Notes: a model not told the origin generated them from the letters alone. DNA of 64,000 nucleotides from Candidatus Sabulitectum sp. (GCA_021107435.1 JAIOSV010000030.1:1-64000); one strand, 5' to 3'; counted from the stretch's first letter, positions 17,073 through 26,612 are shown. Numbers and translations are program-made.

Positions 17073-17480
17073 ATGGCCAGTTTTGAATTGAACCCGGGAG
17101 AAAGGGTTTTCGCGGATACTAGCAGATACACACTTCAAGGGAGCAAAATGAAGTTTCCTGTTCATTGCCGGTGTGTGGTGACCGATCAGAGGTTTGTGTA
17201 TTTTAATATGGGCAAAATGGCTCCACTCCACTTTCAACTGGGATTTCTTATCAGGATGATGGTTAAGGGTAAACCAGTCAGTTTTCCTCTTCACAATCTC
17301 AAATTGTCCAGAGGGCATTATGGAAAAAACAAAAGGATTCTCAGCATTGCCACAGATAGTGGACAAGAGGTGCTGCTTGAAAATTTCGATAAATCCCTTG
17401 AGTGGTTTCAGAATGCTCTTACAGGGAACGGAGTGAGCTTTGCGCAGACAGGGGAAGAGGAATGGAGGGCCGCTCTCTGA
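17073..17480 (+). CDS. Small PH/GRAM-like domain protein
   Basis: 135 residues, no signal peptide. The opening FELNPGERVFADTSRYTL and the VVTDQRFVYFN strand are typical of bacterial PH-like or GRAM-like domains, in which a GE-x-V start precedes a beta barrel and a final helix (here SLEWFQNALTGNG). Such proteins often bind membranes or partners, but function here is unknown. The ATG at 17073 is preferred over 17058 because AAAGGAG lies at 17061-17067, between the two. Confidence 0.5.
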   Translation: MASFELNPGERVFADTSRYTLQGSKMKFPVHCRCVVTDQRFVYFNMGKMAPLHFQLGFLIRMMVKGKPVSFPLHNLKLSRGHYGKNKRILSIATDSGQEVLLENFDKSLEWFQNALTGNGVSFAQTGEEEWRAAL

Positions 17481-17561
17481 CTGAGTGAATGACTGTGGGG
17501 CCGGCTCCCGTTATCTTTCGGGCTGGCGGAGTTGTTTTAACTGAGAACTGGAGAATTAGTA

Positions 17562-18245
17562 ATGCGAATATTTATGCTGCTTACGGCTCTGTTCTTCAGC
17601 ATTTGTTATGCTGATGTACTCTTCACCGATGATTTCAACGACGGGAATGATGATGGCTGGACCCATATTGGTGCAGCATCTTACGAAGTAATAGATTGTG
17701 AGTACTTTATCTATAACCAGGGTGACAGGGGGCAGGGGAAATCCATTAACGGTGACGCTTCAGGAGTGATGAGTACTTCCGATTACTCCGTTCTCTGCAG
17801 CATTATGATTGAGTGTGGTTCTGAAGGAGGCATATTTGTACGGTACGAGGGAATTGACCAATGGTATTACCGTATGGTTTTGAAGCCTTATACCGCCAGA
17901 ATTCTGCTTGAAAGAAGAAAAGATTCGGGCCCGACAATGGTGATGGATCACTACAACTTCAGTCTTCACACTGACGTCCGCTACTGGATTCGCCTTCAGG
18001 CTGACGGAGATTCCATTCGCGGTAGAATCTGGTCGGGATCTGTCGCTGATGAACCGGATGTCTGGCACCTGGAAGCAGAAGATGCTGTTCATCAGGAGGC
18101 CGGCTCCTTTGGTCTCTTTGCGGGGGGGTATGGGAAAAACAGAGTCTCCTGGTCCTGCATATTCGATGATGTTGCAGTCTCAACTCCACTTGAGCTGCGC
18201 CTTTCACAGGTTACCTGGGCTTCAATCAAATCCGCCGGTGACTGA
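17562..18245 (+). CDS. Secreted concanavalin-like (DUF1080/LamG-type) protein with C-terminal TWASIK motif
   Basis: 227 residues. Signal peptide about 1-17 (MRIFMLLTALFFSICYA). The body has the order of strands seen in DUF1080/laminin-G-like lectin folds: a FTDDFNDGNDDGW opening, GGIFVRYEGIDQWYY, RYWIRLQADGDSIRGRIW, and a closing WSCIFDDVAV. The tail LSQVTWASIKSAGD shares the TW-x-x-IK motif of the two preceding secreted proteins. It ends 2 bp before murJ, which may be co-transcribed. The ligand is unknown. Confidence 0.65.
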   Translation: MRIFMLLTALFFSICYADVLFTDDFNDGNDDGWTHIGAASYEVIDCEYFIYNQGDRGQGKSINGDASGVMSTSDYSVLCSIMIECGSEGGIFVRYEGIDQWYYRMVLKPYTARILLERRKDSGPTMVMDHYNFSLHTDVRYWIRLQADGDSIRGRIWSGSVADEPDVWHLEAEDAVHQEAGSFGLFAGGYGKNRVSWSCIFDDVAVSTPLELRLSQVTWASIKSAGD

Positions 18246-18247
18246 CA

Positions 18248-19879
18248 TTGTTTGACGAGAAATCCGAACTTGACGCCGGAGAACTCGGAACACCCGCCCA
18301 GGAGGGGCGAAGTGTAGCAAAAGCCGCCGGGCTGCTTGGAATACTGACTTTCGCAAGCCGGATACTGGGGCTGGCAAGGGATATTGGTCAGGCAGCCTTA
18401 CTGGGTACGGGAATGTCCGCTGATGCTTTCACAATTGCGTTTATTATTCCCAATATTCTCCGTCGACTTTTTGGTGAAGCTACAGTTGCTTCCGCGCTGG
18501 TTCCCACCTATACAGAGACACTGCTGAAGGATGGAAAGACAGAGGCTGGAAAACTTGCAGGCAGGATTCTGACCTTTGTCGGCTCTGCTCTGCTGGTGGT
18601 AGTGCTTCTGGGTATGCTTTTGGCACCAGTTCTTGTTGATTTGTTCGCGGCGGGATTTCGTGATGATCCCGGAAAAACACAGCTAACCGTGCAACTTCTC
18701 CGCCTTCTGTTTCCATACATTCTTTTTGTGGGAATTGCGTCGGTATGCATGGGGATACTTAACAGCCACAGGCATTTTCTCGCTCCTGCTCTTGCTCCTA
18801 TTCTTTTTAATGTTGCCGCTCTTCTTGGTCTGTTTGTTCTTGCTGGAATGTGGAGAGCCGAGATGCCTGTCTGGGCCTATTCTATTGGTGTGGTCACCGG
18901 AGGAGCACTTCAGCTGGCTATTCAGATACCGTTCATGAAAAGCAGGGGAATCAGCTTCAGACCAGATTTCTACTGGAAGGACGCCAGATTCCGAAGGGTT
19001 CTCAAACTCGCGGTACCTGCCCTTATCGGGCTTATGGCTGCCGAGGTTAACATTCTGGTAGATCAGCTTATAGCGTCATTGCTCACCGAAGGAAGTGTGG
19101 CGGCTCTCTCGTACGGATTGAGAGTAACCCAGGTTCCGCAGGGAATATTCGCAGTTGCTCTTGCGACAGCGCTTCTTCCTACTTTAAGCAGGCAGACAGC
19201 CCTTGGCAAACTTGATGAGGCAGGGAGGACGCTGGGCTTCTCCACACTGGTAATCAGTGGCATTATGCTTCCTGCTGCACTGTATTTGATTGTTATGGCA
19301 GAGCCTGTTATACGGGTTATGTTCTTCAGAGGAGAGTTTACAGATACCTCTCTGCGGCTTACTGCAGCATCTCTCCGTTATTATGCAATGGGAATGGTAT
19401 TTTACGCAGCCGTAAAAATAACAGCACCTGTATTTTATGCACTGAAGGACACAAAGACTCCTGTAAAGATCGCCATTGGCTGTATGGGGTTGAACATTGT
19501 TCTGAATGCGGCATTCACATACATTTTCCTGAAGACCGGGATTGCTGAGCCTCTTGCGGGTCTTGCTCTGGCCAGCAGTGTCGCTTCAGTGGTAAATCTT
19601 GTGCTTCTCAGGCAAAAGCTCAAAGGAAAAGTGGGGAAGGCCCGAGTTTCCGCAAAATCCTGGACAGCTCTTTCGCTCAGCGGTACAGGTACACTTCTTC
19701 TTCTGCTGTATCTCAAGCCTTATGTGACCGGATTCGCTTCAACCGGTCTTTTGCCAGGAGTTGTTTCTCTCGCTTTGTCCGGCCTGCTTGTAATCGCTAT
19801 TTCTGTAGGCCTGTTCTTCCTCGCGGGGGGAGATCAGGTAAGAGTTACCATAAGGAAGATAGTCAGGCGTGGCCACTGA
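18248..19879 (+). CDS. murJ: Lipid II flippase MurJ (MviN)
   Basis: 543 residues with about 14 hydrophobic segments. The N-terminal region contains ASRILGLARDIGQAALLGTG and NILRRLFGEATVASALVP, hallmarks of the MurJ branch of the MOP exporter superfamily. It flips lipid II across the inner membrane for peptidoglycan synthesis. The TTG start at 18248 is the first in frame, and the ~25 residues before the first helix are acidic. The end overlaps uvrC by 11 bp. Length is normal for the family. Confidence 0.95.
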   Translation: MFDEKSELDAGELGTPAQEGRSVAKAAGLLGILTFASRILGLARDIGQAALLGTGMSADAFTIAFIIPNILRRLFGEATVASALVPTYTETLLKDGKTEAGKLAGRILTFVGSALLVVVLLGMLLAPVLVDLFAAGFRDDPGKTQLTVQLLRLLFPYILFVGIASVCMGILNSHRHFLAPALAPILFNVAALLGLFVLAGMWRAEMPVWAYSIGVVTGGALQLAIQIPFMKSRGISFRPDFYWKDARFRRVLKLAVPALIGLMAAEVNILVDQLIASLLTEGSVAALSYGLRVTQVPQGIFAVALATALLPTLSRQTALGKLDEAGRTLGFSTLVISGIMLPAALYLIVMAEPVIRVMFFRGEFTDTSLRLTAASLRYYAMGMVFYAAVKITAPVFYALKDTKTPVKIAIGCMGLNIVLNAAFTYIFLKTGIAEPLAGLALASSVASVVNLVLLRQKLKGKVGKARVSAKSWTALSLSGTGTLLLLLYLKPYVTGFASTGLLPGVVSLALSGLLVIAISVGLFFLAGGDQVRVTIRKIVRRGH

Positions 19880-21656
19880 TTCTCTTAAGAGATCGGTTTC
19901 CACAGCACCTGATCTTCCAGGTGTGTACAGATTCCTTGATGACAGGGGAAAAACTCTTTACATCGGCAAAGCGAAGAGTCTGACTGGTCGTCTCCGCGGG
20001 CACATCTCCAATCCCGGAGACTTAAGACACAGAATTCTTCTGGAAAAAGCAGTTACCGTTCACTGGACAGTGACCAGAACTGAGCTTGAAGCCCTTATTC
20101 TTGAAGCCGAACTCATAAGAACCTGCAAACCGTCGCTTAATGTCGATCTTCGCAGTTCAAGCCGTTACCCGTGGCTTGAAGTGACTACCAATGAAGAATA
20201 TCCCAGACTGGTGATTACAAGAAGCCCGGACCGTTCACTGGATATCCCAAGATTCGGGCCGTATCCCGATGCAGGCAACTTGAGATCACTTGTTACTTTT
20301 CTGCTTGAGCTTCACCCTCTGAGAAAGTGCAGGACTTCCAGACTCAAGTCCCGGAAGAACCCATGTCTCATGGGCCAGATGGACAGATGCCCGTCGCCGT
20401 GTTCTAACCACCGGAAGGCGGAATACGACCGCACGGTGAACAAGATTATATACATGCTGAAAGGGCACTGGGATGAGGCCCGGGGCGGGATCATAAAGCG
20501 AATGAAAGATGCCTCAGGCAGCATGGAGTTTGAAAAGGCCGCCGAACTGAGAGATCTCCTGAAGCGGCTTGATTCTTTCGGATGGCCCACACCGGAATCT
20601 GTCAGGGATACTATCTCAAGAGATGTCATGGCAGTCTCCGGTAACTGGGGCATCATCATTCAAGTCAGAAGTGGAAGATTTATGGGGAGCCTTAGACTTC
20701 CGTTCAGCTCCCGGTGGAAGTTTGCTTCAGAGGCCGAGAGAATATCTATTCTGCTAAGGTCCTACTATTCCGAGACAGGTGACATTCCCAGACAGGTTCT
20801 CCTGGCTTGTGAACCTGAGGATGTCGAGGTTCTTGTTCAGTGGCTCCGTAAGAAGAGAACCGGAGCTGTTGATCTTCTTGTGCCAGAACGGGGTGACCTG
20901 AAATCTCTCACGGATGTTGCACAGAGGGATCTGAAACATTTTCTGGCAAAACTGGAATGGAAGCATCCGGCAGGACGCGGGGAGAGGCTTGAGGCGGCAC
21001 TGGAGGCAATTGCTGATATTCTTGGTCTGAAAGCATTACCTGGGTGGATGGTCTGTCTGGACGCGTCAACCATACAGGGACATGCCTCCGTGGCGGCTCT
21101 GGTGAGTTTCCGGAACGGAAAGCCTGATAAGGACGGGTACAGGAGATTTACGATGCCTGAAGACATCTCACAGAACGACCCGGCCATGATCGGGAATGCT
21201 GTTTCCAGGTTTGCTTCTCATCTTGAAGAAGAACACCCGGATGTTTTCCTTGTTGACGGCGGGATAACACAGCTTCGGGCAGCCTGGTCCGCAGGGGGAC
21301 ATCTTATGCCGAACACAAGAATTATCTCTATTGCCAAAAAGGAGGAGATACTTCTTACAGCACCGGGGGAGATTGAGATTAAACTTCCGGATGATGCTCC
21401 ACCGCTTCTTCTTTTGCGGGCAATGAGAGACGAGGCTCACAGGTTCGTTATTACCTTTCACAGAACAAAGCGGGCCAGAAGCCACTTTCACTCCGCCCTG
21501 GACGATATTCCCGGTATTGGTCCGGCATTAAAAGCATCCCTTCTAAAGAGTTTCGGGAGTGTTGACAGGATCAGTGCTGCTTCCGTAGTTGAGATCGCCT
21601 CAGTACCTGGAATAGGGCTAAAAAAAGCTGTTCTGGTAAAAAAGGCATTGAAGTGA
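19869..21656 (+). CDS. uvrC: UvrABC excinuclease subunit C
   Basis: 595 residues, the normal length. GIY-YIG nuclease about 16-95 (PGVYRFLDDRGKTLYIGKAK, catalytic Arg in GRLRGHI); Cys-rich segment about 155-180; UVR motif about 205-240 (FEKAAELRDLLKRLD). The RNase H-like nuclease spans about 380-520 with catalytic Asp in VCLDASTIQG and FLVDGGITQL and a His in AHRFVITFHR. Two helix-hairpin-helix units follow to the end. It makes the dual incisions in nucleotide excision repair. The first Asp lies in LDAST where most homologues have DISH. GTG start, overlapping murJ. Confidence 0.95.
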   Translation: MATDSLKRSVSTAPDLPGVYRFLDDRGKTLYIGKAKSLTGRLRGHISNPGDLRHRILLEKAVTVHWTVTRTELEALILEAELIRTCKPSLNVDLRSSSRYPWLEVTTNEEYPRLVITRSPDRSLDIPRFGPYPDAGNLRSLVTFLLELHPLRKCRTSRLKSRKNPCLMGQMDRCPSPCSNHRKAEYDRTVNKIIYMLKGHWDEARGGIIKRMKDASGSMEFEKAAELRDLLKRLDSFGWPTPESVRDTISRDVMAVSGNWGIIIQVRSGRFMGSLRLPFSSRWKFASEAERISILLRSYYSETGDIPRQVLLACEPEDVEVLVQWLRKKRTGAVDLLVPERGDLKSLTDVAQRDLKHFLAKLEWKHPAGRGERLEAALEAIADILGLKALPGWMVCLDASTIQGHASVAALVSFRNGKPDKDGYRRFTMPEDISQNDPAMIGNAVSRFASHLEEEHPDVFLVDGGITQLRAAWSAGGHLMPNTRIISIAKKEEILLTAPGEIEIKLPDDAPPLLLLRAMRDEAHRFVITFHRTKRARSHFHSALDDIPGIGPALKASLLKSFGSVDRISAASVVEIASVPGIGLKKAVLVKKALK

Positions 21657-22648
21657 CACTCCTGCTTTTATCTTCAGTATTTCTGCTGACTCCGGTATCC
21701 GGTGTTGTTTCCGGAGGCAGACTTACATCCTTTGCAATGAAGAGCGGTTTGATTCCGGCAAGCGAGTGGATGTATGTCCCCGGGGTTCCTGCTCAGGATA
21801 CCGGTACTTTCACTGAGATCACTTTTCAGGGCGGGCTGAACAGGAGCTTCAGAGTTATTTCTTCCGGTGAGACTGCCGGTTTGAATCCCCTGATAGCTTC
21901 AAGAGTTACTGAGGACGGCTATGCTGCACAGATTCTCGTTGAAGATATTTCAATGTACTGTGTAAAGAACGGGAACACGGGAAGTTATGCGATTTCATAT
22001 AAAAATGCCACAGTGGATTTCCGTGGCACAGCCATTGATGATATTCATCCTGCCGGTGAATACTTTGACGATTATATTCTTGTTGCCGCAACAGAGAACA
22101 CTTCTGCCCTGGGAGTTTCCTTCCCCATCAGTGAAAGCCTGGCAATTGGTCCCGCATACTGTACAGACAGATATGGAGGAGATATCTGGTTGCTGGCTGA
22201 AGCCTTATACGGCCCTGTGACGTTTGTTTCAGCTCCGGCAATTGATGAGCACAACAGTTATCAGCGGGTGTATGGAACCGTGGAGCACAGCGTTTCCATG
22301 TTGACCTGCGGCTGGGACGGAGCCAGGTACTTCGGTCGGTTATCCGTTCAGGGAGATGGTTTTATCGCGGCGATTTCTCTCCCTGTTTCAGGTGTAATGG
22401 CTGGATATCGTCCTGCAGACAATCTTGTCTTACTGGCATCCCACTGCGAAGAAGGATGGTCCCAGGGAGAAATTCAGTGTGAGTATTGGGGTATTACAAC
22501 AGGAATTGAGTTTCTCAGATCTCCCGGAAATGCATTTCACTGGGGATTCAGTGCGGGTATAAGTGTGGGAAGCGGCGGGACAACTGAGTTCACTTCTTTA
22601 GATTCACCATGGTTTTCTCAAATAGCGGTTAATCCCTGTCGGGATTAG
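21653..22648 (+). CDS. Secreted beta-rich protein, possible outer-membrane barrel
   Basis: 331 residues. A signal peptide covers about 1-21. The rest is rich in alternating amphipathic strands with aromatic girdle residues, as in LLASHCEEGWSQGEIQCEYW and FHWGFSAGISVGS. This suggests a small outer-membrane beta barrel or a periplasmic beta protein. No family is recognised. The GTG start overlaps the uvrC stop by 4 bp. A tRNA gene follows after ~50 bp. Confidence 0.55.
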   Translation: MTLLLLSSVFLLTPVSGVVSGGRLTSFAMKSGLIPASEWMYVPGVPAQDTGTFTEITFQGGLNRSFRVISSGETAGLNPLIASRVTEDGYAAQILVEDISMYCVKNGNTGSYAISYKNATVDFRGTAIDDIHPAGEYFDDYILVAATENTSALGVSFPISESLAIGPAYCTDRYGGDIWLLAEALYGPVTFVSAPAIDEHNSYQRVYGTVEHSVSMLTCGWDGARYFGRLSVQGDGFIAAISLPVSGVMAGYRPADNLVLLASHCEEGWSQGEIQCEYWGITTGIEFLRSPGNAFHWGFSAGISVGSGGTTEFTSLDSPWFSQIAVNPCRD

Positions 22649-22700
22649 TGCATGTCATGAAATTTCGATTATATTCGGTGCGTTAACAAATACGAGCGGT

Positions 22701-22788
22701 GCCGGGATGGTGGAATTGGCAGACACAACGGACTTAAAATCCGTTGCCCTAAAAGGGCGTGAGGGTTCAAGTCCCTCTCTCGGTACCA
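22701..22788 (+). tRNA. tRNA-Leu (anticodon UAA)
   Basis: 88 nt with class II shape. The acceptor GCCGGGA pairs with UCUCGGU (one G-U), the D arm is TGGAATTGGCAGACA, and the anticodon stem ACGGA/TCCGT encloses the TAA anticodon at 22735-22737. A variable arm (GCCCTAAAAGGGC) and the T arm GAGGGTTCAAGTCCCTC follow, and the CCA end is encoded. It reads UUA and UUG. A TATATT at 22670 may be its -10 element, without a clear -35. Confidence 0.97.
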
Positions 22789-22800
22789 CTCTGGAGGATA

Positions 22801-24504
22801 ATGTCCGAAATAAGAAAACTGCCGGATCATCTTGTTAACCTCATAGCAGCGGGAGAAGTGGTTGAAAGACCCGCTTCTGTAGTGAAAGAACTGCTTGAGA
22901 ATTCTCTTGATTCCGGGGCTACCGCGGTTGAAACAGAGCTTGAGGCTGGTGGCAGAAAGCTTATAGCTGTGCGTGATAACGGTGAGGGCATGGATAGACA
23001 TGATCTGCTTCTTGCTATTCAACGTCACGCTACAAGCAAGATATCATCTCCTTCTGATTTGAATGATATAACAACTCTGGGCTTTCGCGGTGAAGCACTT
23101 CCCAGCATTGCCAGTGTCTCAAGGATGACCATCCTTACCAGTCAGGGCATGGAAGGCTGGAAGATGATCATAACCGGTGGCAGGATGGATTCTCTGGAAC
23201 CTGCGGGAAGAACGCAGGGAACAACAGTTATCGTTGAGAATCTTTTTTTCAACCAGCCGGCACGCAGGAAATTTCTTCGATCGGAGACTTCGGAACTTTC
23301 GTGGATAGAGAGAATTGTCACCGGCGCGTCCCTCGCGAGGAGTGACTGCTCTTTTACTCTTCAGCATAACGGACGGAAACTATTTCATCTTCCAGTGGTG
23401 GATTCTCCGGCTCAGCGATTAAGAGATAGATATAGTCTGTCAGCTGGCGACAGATGCGTAGAGGCTTATGGTGAAAGCGAAGGCGTCACTGCGAAACTTT
23501 ACATATTTCCCGATAAGAGATGGGCAAACAGGCGTCATCAGTTCGCTCTGGTTAACGGGAGGCTGGTTACAGCACCTCAGGTAAGCATACCCCTCAGGGA
23601 TGCCTTTTCAGGACCTGCCGGGGAACCATTGATTCTGTGCGCCATAACAATTGATCCTTCTCTTGTGGATGTGAATGCTCATCCCGCGAAAAGAGAGGTG
23701 CGTTTTAGAAAACCCTATCAGGTAGAATCTGCCGTTCGATCTGCCATTCCCGGAATAGCAGCTCACAGAACAGAATCCACAGTTGCTGCATTTTCAAGCT
23801 CAGGCCCTTCACATATTTCATATTCATCTGCTCCTTACAGAAGCAGTAACAGGGTTTTTCCCGGTGCCTGTCAGGCAGCAATGAGTTTTGAGTCACCTGA
23901 CAAGGAGGAGCTTTCCACCGCTGAAAGTAACAGGAACTCATGGGAAAATTCCGTTGAAATGATTCGTATTTCAGGTTCTTACCTGGTTACAGAAACAGCC
24001 ACTGGCCTTCTCATAGTCGATCAGCATGCTGCTCATGAAAGAATTCTTTACGAAAAAATAATTTCCTCAGTCCGGGGAGCTATGTCCGCCGGACAGCAGA
24101 GAACGCTTCTTCCTGAAGAAATCAGTGTGGATGATCACGAGAAGACCATTTTGAATCTCTACAGCTCGATGATAAAGCAGGCCGGGTACGATTTTAGAAT
24201 TCAAGGGGACACTCTTGAGCTTCTCAGTGTTCCGGTTGGAATTAAAAGGGGAACAGAGGCTTTAAGAGAGGTGGTGAAAGCCCTTTCAAAAGGTACAGAA
24301 GTATCGGAATCAGAAGCTGAACGAATTGCATCAGCAAGTGCATGTGCCGGGGCAATCAAGTTTGGCGATAAAATCAGCCTAACCGAGGCCAGACATCTTT
24401 TTCACACCCTGTTCACAATGGATGATCCCTTTCACTGCCCTCACGGAAGACCAACAATGATCGAGTTGCCTTTCAGTGAACTGGAGAGTCGTTTTGGAAG
24501 ATAG
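22801..24504 (+). CDS. mutL: DNA mismatch repair protein MutL (endonuclease type)
   Basis: 567 residues starting at the ATG that follows GGAGG at 22793. The N-terminal GHKL ATPase shows LLENSLDSGA (~31-40), DNGEGM, and GFRGEALPSIASVS. Transducer domain to about 330. A low-complexity linker leads to the C-terminal dimerisation domain. That domain has the metal-binding endonuclease motif DQHAAHERILYE and the late CPHGRP, so this MutL should nick DNA itself, as in organisms without MutH. mutS is not in the window. miaA overlaps its 3' end, the widespread mutL-miaA pairing. Confidence 0.96.
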   Translation: MSEIRKLPDHLVNLIAAGEVVERPASVVKELLENSLDSGATAVETELEAGGRKLIAVRDNGEGMDRHDLLLAIQRHATSKISSPSDLNDITTLGFRGEALPSIASVSRMTILTSQGMEGWKMIITGGRMDSLEPAGRTQGTTVIVENLFFNQPARRKFLRSETSELSWIERIVTGASLARSDCSFTLQHNGRKLFHLPVVDSPAQRLRDRYSLSAGDRCVEAYGESEGVTAKLYIFPDKRWANRRHQFALVNGRLVTAPQVSIPLRDAFSGPAGEPLILCAITIDPSLVDVNAHPAKREVRFRKPYQVESAVRSAIPGIAAHRTESTVAAFSSSGPSHISYSSAPYRSSNRVFPGACQAAMSFESPDKEELSTAESNRNSWENSVEMIRISGSYLVTETATGLLIVDQHAAHERILYEKIISSVRGAMSAGQQRTLLPEEISVDDHEKTILNLYSSMIKQAGYDFRIQGDTLELLSVPVGIKRGTEALREVVKALSKGTEVSESEAERIASASACAGAIKFGDKISLTEARHLFHTLFTMDDPFHCPHGRPTMIELPFSELESRFGR

Positions 24505-25405
24505 AATACCGGTAATTACCGGGTGTACGGCATCAGGAAAAACCGCCGCTGCTTTTTACATAGCAGAAAAGAGGTCTGATGTTGAGATCATCAGCGCTGA
24601 TTCAAGGCAGTTGTACAGAGGAATGGATATCGGCACAGCCAAGCCTTCTGCAGAAGAACTGAAGAGATTTCCTCACCACATGATTGATGTTGCTGATCCT
24701 GACATTCTTCTTTCAGCAATGTGGTTTGCGGAGAAGGCTATGAAGATTGTAGAAGACATCCTGGACAGGGGGGCAATTCCCCTTGTGGTGGGAGGAACGG
24801 CTCTTTATGTGATGTCGCTTGCCGGGCTTCTTGATCCTCTTCCGGTCAGGAATGACGGTTTGCGAAATTCGCTTCAATCTCTTGAGGATACTGTGCCCGG
24901 TTCTCTTCATCGTATTCTTGAAGGGCTGGATATGGAAGAGGCGAAAAGAACGGGAAATACCGATCGTGTCAGACTGGTGAGAGCTATTGAAATTGCTCTG
25001 CTGAGCGGTGATAAACCATCAGTTCTTAAAACCGGCGGCAATCCCGATAAAAGGTTCAGATTTGTTTTTATAGAGAAGGACAACACTGCTCTTCGAGAGA
25101 GCATAAAGAGAAGAACTTCACTCATGCTGGAAGATGGCCTTCTGGATGAGGTCAGGGGTCTTCTGGAAAAGGGATACAGCCGTGATCCGGTACTTGGGGC
25201 TACAATCGGTTATTCAGAGCTTATTGATTATCTGGAAGGGCTTTGTTCCCTTGAGGAAGCACAGGCAGCTGTGGAAATTCATACCTGGCAGTACGCCAGG
25301 AGACAGAGAAACATGTTCAGGCGTTTGCCAGGGGCGGTATCAGTGAGCAGTGCCCCGATCAAGGTTGAAGCCGCGCTTTTCGGTGAGAGGAGAGCTGATG
25401 GATAG
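24494..25405 (+). CDS. miaA: tRNA dimethylallyltransferase MiaA
   Basis: About 303 residues. It has the P-loop ITGCTASGKT, the substrate motif ISADSRQLYRGMDIGTAKPS, VVGGTALYV, and the C-terminal TWQYARRQRNMFRR, all diagnostic. It isopentenylates A37 of tRNAs reading UNN codons, which would include the tRNA-Leu(UAA) encoded just upstream. The TTG at 24494 is preferred since a GGAG precedes it by 7 bp; a GTG at 24476 is possible. It overlaps mutL and the next gene. Confidence 0.95.
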   Translation: MEDRIPVITGCTASGKTAAAFYIAEKRSDVEIISADSRQLYRGMDIGTAKPSAEELKRFPHHMIDVADPDILLSAMWFAEKAMKIVEDILDRGAIPLVVGGTALYVMSLAGLLDPLPVRNDGLRNSLQSLEDTVPGSLHRILEGLDMEEAKRTGNTDRVRLVRAIEIALLSGDKPSVLKTGGNPDKRFRFVFIEKDNTALRESIKRRTSLMLEDGLLDEVRGLLEKGYSRDPVLGATIGYSELIDYLEGLCSLEEAQAAVEIHTWQYARRQRNMFRRLPGAVSVSSAPIKVEAALFGERRADG

Positions 25406-26612
25406 AGATAAAGAAAAAATTGCTGATCATCTGCCGCTTGAAGAGGTGATTATAGCTGATATTGATGGAATTGATGCCCCGGAAAACTGGTCCAGACCCG
25501 CGGGAGATGATTCTCCTGAAGTTCCTCCGGTGGTAGTTGAAGAGGACAGAGGTTTTTCTCTGGTGGGTAATCATCGTACAGTGTGGCACTTGAAAAGCAG
25601 CGGAAAAATCATGGTCAAATGTCTGGTTGTGAGAAGCCTTGTTCATGTAAAACCAGCTCATCTGCTGATCAGTAACTGTACCGAGGAGGCAATGCTGTTT
25701 GAAAGTCTTCTAAAGCGGGGTATAGTTTCCAACAGAAGCCGTCTGGCAGATATGCTGGGCTACTCCCGGGCGAGAATTACGCAACTTCTCAACCAGCTCA
25801 AACTTCCTCTGAACATAAGACAGAAAGTTCTTCTCACGGATGATGTGAGTGAATTCAAGCTCAGACCTTTACTTAAGTTTCTTGACGATGAGGCTAAACT
25901 TCAGGCTGGTTTCAAAAAGCTCATGGAAGGTAAGCTATCGGGCAGGCAGATGGCTGTTTTCGCAAACTCAGATTCTTTTGAGGAGAGCACTGACATTTCT
26001 GATAACAGTGGGAATGAAGTAAAGAAGAAGCCCCTTGATATCTCACTGGACGATACAGAGAACTCAATTGCAGAACTGGAGGATGTTTTTGCCGGATGTG
26101 AATTGGAAAGCACTTCTCCGGAAGAGGGTGCAGTTCCACCCGTGATTAAGCAGCTTTCCCCGGAAAAGCATTCAATTTTAGAGCAGGCGGAAAAACCTTT
26201 CATGGTAGAGATGGCGGGAGTGCTTCGTGAACTGGGCAGCATTCGCGATGCAGGATGGAGGATAAGAGCTGCTGAGTACATGCTTTCACCACCGGAAATG
26301 GAATTTCTCGAGGGGGTTTCCAGGTTGCGCGGCGGACTTTACAAAGAAGCAATGACTATTCTGGAAAAGATTGTTTCTGACGACCCGGACTACCATCTGG
26401 CCTGGTTTTACCTGGGACGTTGCTCCAACCTTACAGGGTCTCTTCAGGAAGCCGAAGAGTATCTCAGAAATGCTATTTCCAGATGTCCCGGTAATCCTGA
26501 TTACCAGGTGGAGCTTGCCATAGTGCTTGAAAAACTTAAAAGGCACTCTGAGGCAGAAGCATTTTACAGAAAATCGGCAATTATCAGGAAAGCGCTTGCT
26601 GTAGGAAAATGA
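25398..26612 (+). CDS. ParB/KorB-like HTH protein fused to TPRs
   Basis: 404 residues. The first ~100 residues resemble the ParB N-terminal domain (a VEEDRGFSLVGNHRTVWHL segment in place of the usual G-E-R-R-W). Next is a KorB/ParB-type helix-turn-helix, RGIVSNRSRLADMLGYSRAR with ITQLLNQLKLP. Then comes an acidic linker, and TPR repeats (about 310-400). The ATG at 25398 follows GAGGAGAG. It overlaps miaA by 8 bp. The ParB part suggests DNA binding and the TPRs a protein partner. No parA is adjacent, so a role in segregation is not supported. Confidence 0.6.
   Translation: MDRDKEKIADHLPLEEVIIADIDGIDAPENWSRPAGDDSPEVPPVVVEEDRGFSLVGNHRTVWHLKSSGKIMVKCLVVRSLVHVKPAHLLISNCTEEAMLFESLLKRGIVSNRSRLADMLGYSRARITQLLNQLKLPLNIRQKVLLTDDVSEFKLRPLLKFLDDEAKLQAGFKKLMEGKLSGRQMAVFANSDSFEESTDISDNSGNEVKKKPLDISLDDTENSIAELEDVFAGCELESTSPEEGAVPPVIKQLSPEKHSILEQAEKPFMVEMAGVLRELGSIRDAGWRIRAAEYMLSPPEMEFLEGVSRLRGGLYKEAMTILEKIVSDDPDYHLAWFYLGRCSNLTGSLQEAEEYLRNAISRCPGNPDYQVELAIVLEKLKRHSEAEAFYRKSAIIRKALAVGK

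Noticed and set aside
17490-17545. Terminator after the PH/GRAM-like gene
   Set aside because: A GCC-GG-CTCCCG with CGGG-CT-GGC pairing and a late T run exists, but the stem is interrupted and the loop is large.
19055-19270. Long minus-strand open frames inside murJ, and similar ones inside other genes
   Set aside because: They are antisense shadows of well-supported conserved genes, without ribosome-binding sites or domains.
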